The notes beneath the pieces were generated by a model. The model did not search any database. It was given only the letters and a program-made list of their open reading frames with translations, and was not told the DNA's origin. DNA of 64,000 nucleotides from Quillaja saponaria (taxonomy: Eukaryota; Streptophyta; Magnoliopsida; Fabales; Quillajaceae): contig CM055607.1 in assembly GCA_029379385.1 (NCBI GenBank), positions 8,680,001 through 8,744,000 on the forward strand, in the 5' to 3' direction. The translations under genes and the position numbers were made by a program. Shown piece after piece: positions 59,406 to 64,000 of the stretch; position 1 is the first letter of the stretch, and each line of letters begins with the position of its first letter.

Positions 59406-60336
59406 GAAAGTAGTTTTTATTTATAAGTACATTTACATGTACATGGTAACAAGTGTTGCACTTTTGCTAAAGAACTTCATAGCTTTCAACTTATCATCCC
59501 TGATGATTGATCTGGATGATAGCTCTTTAATATTTATTATTAATAATAGTAATTTGATTCATTTGATTAGCATCTGTAAAGCATTTTCTTTCTTGATTGG
59601 GTCCTCAGTTTTGGAAATGTTATTTTTGCCATGTTTATAGCACTGGACAAAAAGAAAGTAAACACAAATAGTCCAAAAAATAATAATAATAGTGGCTAAT
59701 ACAGAACTACCCATCCCAAAATCTAAGCAGCCTCGAGCTGGAAGTGAGCTGGAAGTCTGAAGCAGCTCTTTTGAGAAGACCATTGAGCTGCCCAAGGGGA
59801 TGTTTTTTAAGGCTGGAGTATTTATTTTTTAGAATTTGGACCATTCTTTAAGTTGTTCAAAAAACAAAGTTTGTCAAACCGTTGAAGTTTGTTCAGTAAG
59901 TTACATCCACTGAGATCATTTGAGCTCACGCCTTTATTATAACAATCATATTATTCCTCTCTATTTTTTTTATAGAAACGGAAACTATTCTTCTAATTTC
60001 TAACCTTCATTATAAACTTATAAACTACCTGAGTGGGTGGGAGAATAGAGTGAGTTAACTGTGAAGGCATGGATAAATAGTGATACGATGAAGTACTGAT
60101 TTCATTTATAAATCATGACTTTGCAACAACTAATGGACAAATTAGACCGCACCAAGAGACAGAAAATGGAACAACATATGACTATACGACTACATTACTT
60201 TCATGACAGCCACTGCTTGTACACTAATAGTAACACAGATAAATGACCACACCAAACGTAAGAGTCTCCAACCATGACACTGTAAAGAAGATGCATAATG
60301 CATATAGGTAAAAGTCCCTTCAAGTTAGTAACATTT
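59406..60336. other. Intergenic region between the convergent kinesin and lipid-transfer genes
   Basis: 3' UTRs of both genes; no other feature supported. Confidence 0.55.
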
Positions 60337-60615
60337 TTAGCACTTTGGGAAGGGAGTCCCACAAGTGCTGGCAACTTTCCTGGCATTGGGTGTGTCCACA
60401 AATTTTTTCAGGTTGGGATTCTTAACGTACTGGCAGAGGCAGGGTTTCTGTTCCTTTATCTTAGTGCAGCATAGTTGAGATGGGGGACTTGAAGACGTGA
60501 TTGCACTAACACAAGAGCTCAGCTGGAGTGGGCTGCATGTTACGGCCATTGACACTTGTACTTCTGCCAGAAGCAGCACCACCAGAGTGCCTAGTGCAAT
60601 GTGTGCTGCCTTCAT
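60337..60615 (-). CDS. Type-2 non-specific lipid transfer protein
   Basis: A single exon of 92 residues on the minus strand. The signal peptide is about residues 1-27 (MKAAHIALGTLVVLLLAEVQ, cut near SMA-VTC). The mature part of roughly 66-68 residues has eight Cys in the LTP2 pattern: VTCSPLQLSSC, LCC, CLCQY and two late single Cys (STCGTPFPKC). The hydrophobic residue in CLC is the type-2 mark. Such proteins are secreted, form a hydrophobic pocket and bind fatty acids or sterols; roles range from cutin/suberin supply to defence. The ATG at 60615 was chosen because upstream in-frame codons contain no ATG. The preceding TATA box fits. Intact. Confidence 0.94.
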   Translation of the reverse strand: MKAAHIALGTLVVLLLAEVQVSMAVTCSPLQLSSCVSAITSSSPPSQLCCTKIKEQKPCLCQYVKNPNLKKFVDTPNARKVASTCGTPFPKC

Positions 60616-60733
60616 TTCACTTAAGCAAGGATTCTTCAAAATGTATTTGTTGTGTGTATATGTGCGAGAGACTGAGAGAAGTTGGTGAGGTGAGCTGCAG
60701 GGCTATTGATGCAGTTTGCCTTGCTTTCCTCTT

Positions 60734-60741
60734 TATTTATA
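60734..60741 (-). promoter_or_regulatory. TATA box of the lipid transfer protein gene
   Basis: TATAAATA on the minus strand, about 120 bases before the ATG and the expected distance from a leader of about 90 bases. Confidence 0.7.
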
Positions 60742-63700
60742 GAGTGGCTCAGTGAAAACTAAAGTAGAAAAAAAGAAATTAAATACAATTGAGCAAGATT
60801 ATTAGAAAATCTTTTATTATTATACTCTGTTTATACGGTCCACCACTTTGAGGTTGACCCATTACTAAAAGAGGGAAGACTAGATTTCCAGAGATCTAGC
60901 ACTTAAACTACTGGGTCACTGTGTGAGTTAATAATTTAGTAAATTTCATTCTAATTCTTGATGTTGCCTAGGTGATATACTACAACTAAGTGACTCCCCT
61001 GAAAGCAGCTCAGACCATTAGTTTCATTTTTCTTAAGAGTATTTTTAGTGTTTCATGTATTATACAATTTGGTCTGCACAATTTGAAGTGCCAAAAGTCA
61101 CTATGTCAAGCATGATGCTTTATCTTTCGGTGGAGAATTACAAACCAGTTATAACAGAGGATGTGATATTGCAAAAAAAACTTGCTATTTTTCCCAATTG
61201 CGGCTCAGAAGAGAAGTAGGTTATTTTTCCTGGTGTCATTATGCTGGAGAACAAGTATATACCCCAAAAAAAAAAAAATTCATAACTGGTAAACCATTTT
61301 CACTAAGATCTTGCATCTGCATCCAAATGGATTGCCACCCTTAGATTCATCTTTTGTGGATAAAGTGAACCTATTTCTCATCATTCAATCAAATAGTAGA
61401 GATGTACCAGAGCTATACCCTCTAATCATGAAAAATTATGTAATTCTTTTCTCCTCCTCTTTCCACCGCTCTGCATGATTGACTAGTTGTGTCCCACATT
61501 TTGGGCCAATGTGGTATCTTTCGGTGATGTTGATGTGAGTATTTCTTGCACATTTGGCTATGGTTGCTATTATGCAGACACATGTATCTCATCATTATAT
61601 CATAACCTGCACTTACAATTTCTAAGAATTATGTATTTAAAATCAACAGTCATCATGATTAATAATCATTTTCAACTGTTTACCAGCTGCTTATTTGAAA
61701 CAGGGTGGGAACTTTGTTTAATAGATGATCAGATGCACTGTATGGTCAATGGTAAATCCTTCTAAAGAAAATTTAGTCCAAGGAAGATTACCCCAAAGGG
61801 AAATAGTTTTCCTTTGTTTTTTTTTTTGGGCAGAAGTGGGAACAGTTCAAAATCAAAAGAATATGGCCCATTTGATTTTGTAGGCGCCTGTTTGTCACTT
61901 TTATTGAGCTTTCATTTTAGCTCAAATTTATGGAAATTGCACATCACTGATCTTCTAAATGTGGGTGGTAGACATAGCAAATCCCTACAATTTCTACAAA
62001 GAAAGATTGAATACCCTTTTACAGCAAAGAATGGGATCAGAATTTCTTTTGTAAAAAGACTGCAATAAGCACAATCTAGTTTTGTAATTAAGATTAGGAA
62101 GTAAAAGTGAACCAACTATAAGCATGCTGAGCAACAATCATCATCCCTTCACATCCAAAACCCCAAAGTTAAAGGAAAAGTACTCAATCAGCGTGAGATT
62201 GTGTAAATCATTATTAGTTTTACTGGGATTGTTGGGGTCTACTCAGTCAATATTGAAGTGGTTGCTTTCAGTATGTAGGACCTTAAAATCATGGTATCTT
62301 TAACTTTTAATCTTCATGCTTGATTAGTGATGCTCTATCATTGTTAATGTTAGTAAAGTTTCATCCTAGATAGTGATGCACAATGATATGCTCATATATC
62401 ACACAAATTGCACTAGCATATTACCCTGCTATCAAGTACTCACCACCAGATCTAACTTTATCATTTAAGATTCATTTTTCTTTCTTTGAGAAATTGGGGC
62501 ATCAAAATAAGTTCAAGTTAATGACAGGATAACAGTTATCTTGCATGGTAACTCCCCCTGCCCCCTCCAAAAATTGTTTTCTATTCCAATTTGCCAAATT
62601 GAATATGCTAATCCTAAAGATTGACGTATTTTTGCCGGGGAGAAGCATGTGAGATTTGTATAATTACATATGTGATGTGGGATTATTGAGGCATGCTTAT
62701 GACTGCTTTTATGCAGAGTAGTATCCCAGAAAATAATGAAAAACCAAGTCTAATCACTAGGAAGATTAATGGGGACGTACTCTAAAAAAGAATAGATATG
62801 ATTAACAAAGTTCATGCCTAAACAAAGCTTTGCTATTCTATATCACAGAATTAGAGGCAAAGGGAAAAGTTTACCGGGAGCCATCATTGTCCAATTAAGT
62901 TCAATGCTAAAGCTTATCGTTTTTTATCTGAGTGGGTGGGTATAATCCACTATTCGTTTTGTGGGTTATTATTTGGGGGGAGGAAGAAGTACCAACAATA
63001 ATGGTTTCTTGGTACAAATGAAAGACTTCGAATTGAGTCATCTTGTTCAAGCCAGAATGGTTGGTAGCAGCAATAGGAAAACAAATTTCTCAAAAAAAAA
63101 TAAAAAATAAATAAAAAAATAGGTTTCAGCAGGTTGGAGAAGTGATCTTAAAAGTCTTGTTTTCCCTATTATCAGAATGAGTTCAACTAAATGGGTGTAA
63201 AACACCCTGGAAATGTTGCTTCGAGTGATACAAGTAAATAAGTAATATGCCTTCCTTTATTTATTACCTATCGTTGTTTTATATCCCTTCCTGTTGTTCC
63301 TATGAAGGAAATCCTGTATTTGTTTTCAGAAAGCAGTTTACTGTTCCACATGGAAATTATGGTTCCCATCTAAGTAAGTCCTCCAGAGGAAAATAGGTGA
63401 ACAAGATTAACAAAAAAAAAAAAAAATTGCTGCCATATTTAAGATCTTTCACAATATATAGACTCATAAACCAATTTGTAGCAACAGTTGCAGGCTTGCA
63501 GCTAAGTAATAGCTATTCACAGAGGCAACGAAATTTTAAATTATAGTTGTTATTGCACAAGTGCATATCCAAATGCATGTCCCCAAACACTTGTATCCAA
63601 GAATCAGGCCTTCAGCACAGCTTATTCATCCGCCTAAGAGCTCTCCCAAAGGGCAGACTGAACTGGTTTATTATGGAAGAAGCAAGTCCCACACTTACTC

Positions 63701-64000
63701 AGCATTCAAAAGTTTCATGGAACCAAGCAGATTTCTCATTTCTGCAGATGATTTGATAGTGTTAGCATAGTAGATAAACTGCCGACAAACTATTCGTTAG
63801 GTGTATGGCAACATAAACAGTTGCCAGGTCAAATTTATCACTGAAAAGGAAAAAAGAAGCTAAATAAGCACTTCTTTAGACATTTGCTTCAACAGTCCAG
63901 GGCACATACAAACCATGTCAATCTCTAGTTGGACGCCAAGTGTGAAAGCAGCTTAAAAAAAACGACTCTCAGTTTCAATAGACAATGAGGACACCAGGGT
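60742..64000. other. Intergenic region to the window end
   Basis: About 3.2 kb without a supported gene. It contains A runs (A13 near 61266, A15 near 63412) and short open stretches without family similarity. Near 63560-63860 both strands have open stretches of about 70 codons and splice-like signals (minus strand TTTTCAG and CTGCAG). This could be the 3' end of a minus-strand gene lying beyond the window, but no protein family could be recognised. Confidence 0.4.

Noticed and set aside
60497..60755. Plus-strand frames over the lipid transfer gene
   Set aside because: Antisense to a clear eight-cysteine LTP with signal peptide.
63547..63770. Two overlapping 69-codon frames near the window end
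   Set aside because: No family similarity; at most the complement of an unseen gene's 3' end, so not called as coding.

Overview
The window is AT-rich nuclear DNA of a flowering plant, almost certainly a core eudicot. Genes are split by GT-AG introns, the protein families are plant-specific (CBP60, LRK10-like receptor kinases, DUF789, NACK-type kinesin-7, GT14/DUF266, type-2 nsLTP), and much of the space between genes is transposon-derived. Nothing in the sequence fixes the species. All exon models below were built by hand from reading frame, splice consensus and family knowledge, without transcript support.

Layout. 1-4321: a block bounded by about 370-bp inverted repeats holding decayed retroelement or pararetrovirus-like sequence. 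5785-8665: a two-exon GT14-type glycosyltransferase. 9628-11584: a broken LRK10-like kinase followed by 109-bp repeats and the C-terminal part of a MATH/coiled-coil type protein. 12.1-12.7 kb: a foldback element. 13.7-23.9 kb: a tandem duplication carrying two seven-exon CBP60 calmodulin-binding transcription factor genes (478 and 477 codons including stop differ by one codon in exon 5). The copies are separated by a dead LINE fragment, and the second carries a 759-bp hAT-like insertion whose empty site survives in the first.

24-44 kb: a mosaic built on a large inverted duplication (arms 25994-30345 and 34920-44056). The arms carry the 5' half of a wall-associated-type receptor kinase. The left arm lost the extracellular exon, gained a 1392-bp Mutator-like insertion and runs into a non-RD kinase domain (30276-31526, plus strand). 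The right arm kept the extracellular exon, gained a 4435-bp hAT transposon with a decayed transposase, and runs into a different, RD-type kinase (33569-37601, minus strand, 656 residues, apparently intact). The two kinases converge. This domain rearrangement is the most interesting structure in the window.

46.9-52.0 kb: a six-exon DUF789 gene with a 98-bp tandem duplication across an exon/intron boundary. 55.2-59.4 kb: a 14-exon NACK1/HINKEL-type kinesin-7 (960 residues), expected to act in cytokinesis. 60.3-60.6 kb: a small type-2 lipid transfer protein gene on the minus strand. 60.7-64.0 kb: no gene I can support.

The window is a mix of housekeeping cell-division and cell-wall genes with a defence-type cluster (CBP60 pair, LRK10-like kinases) that has been strongly rearranged by duplication and transposition. 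No RNA genes, CRISPR arrays or bacterial-type features were seen.
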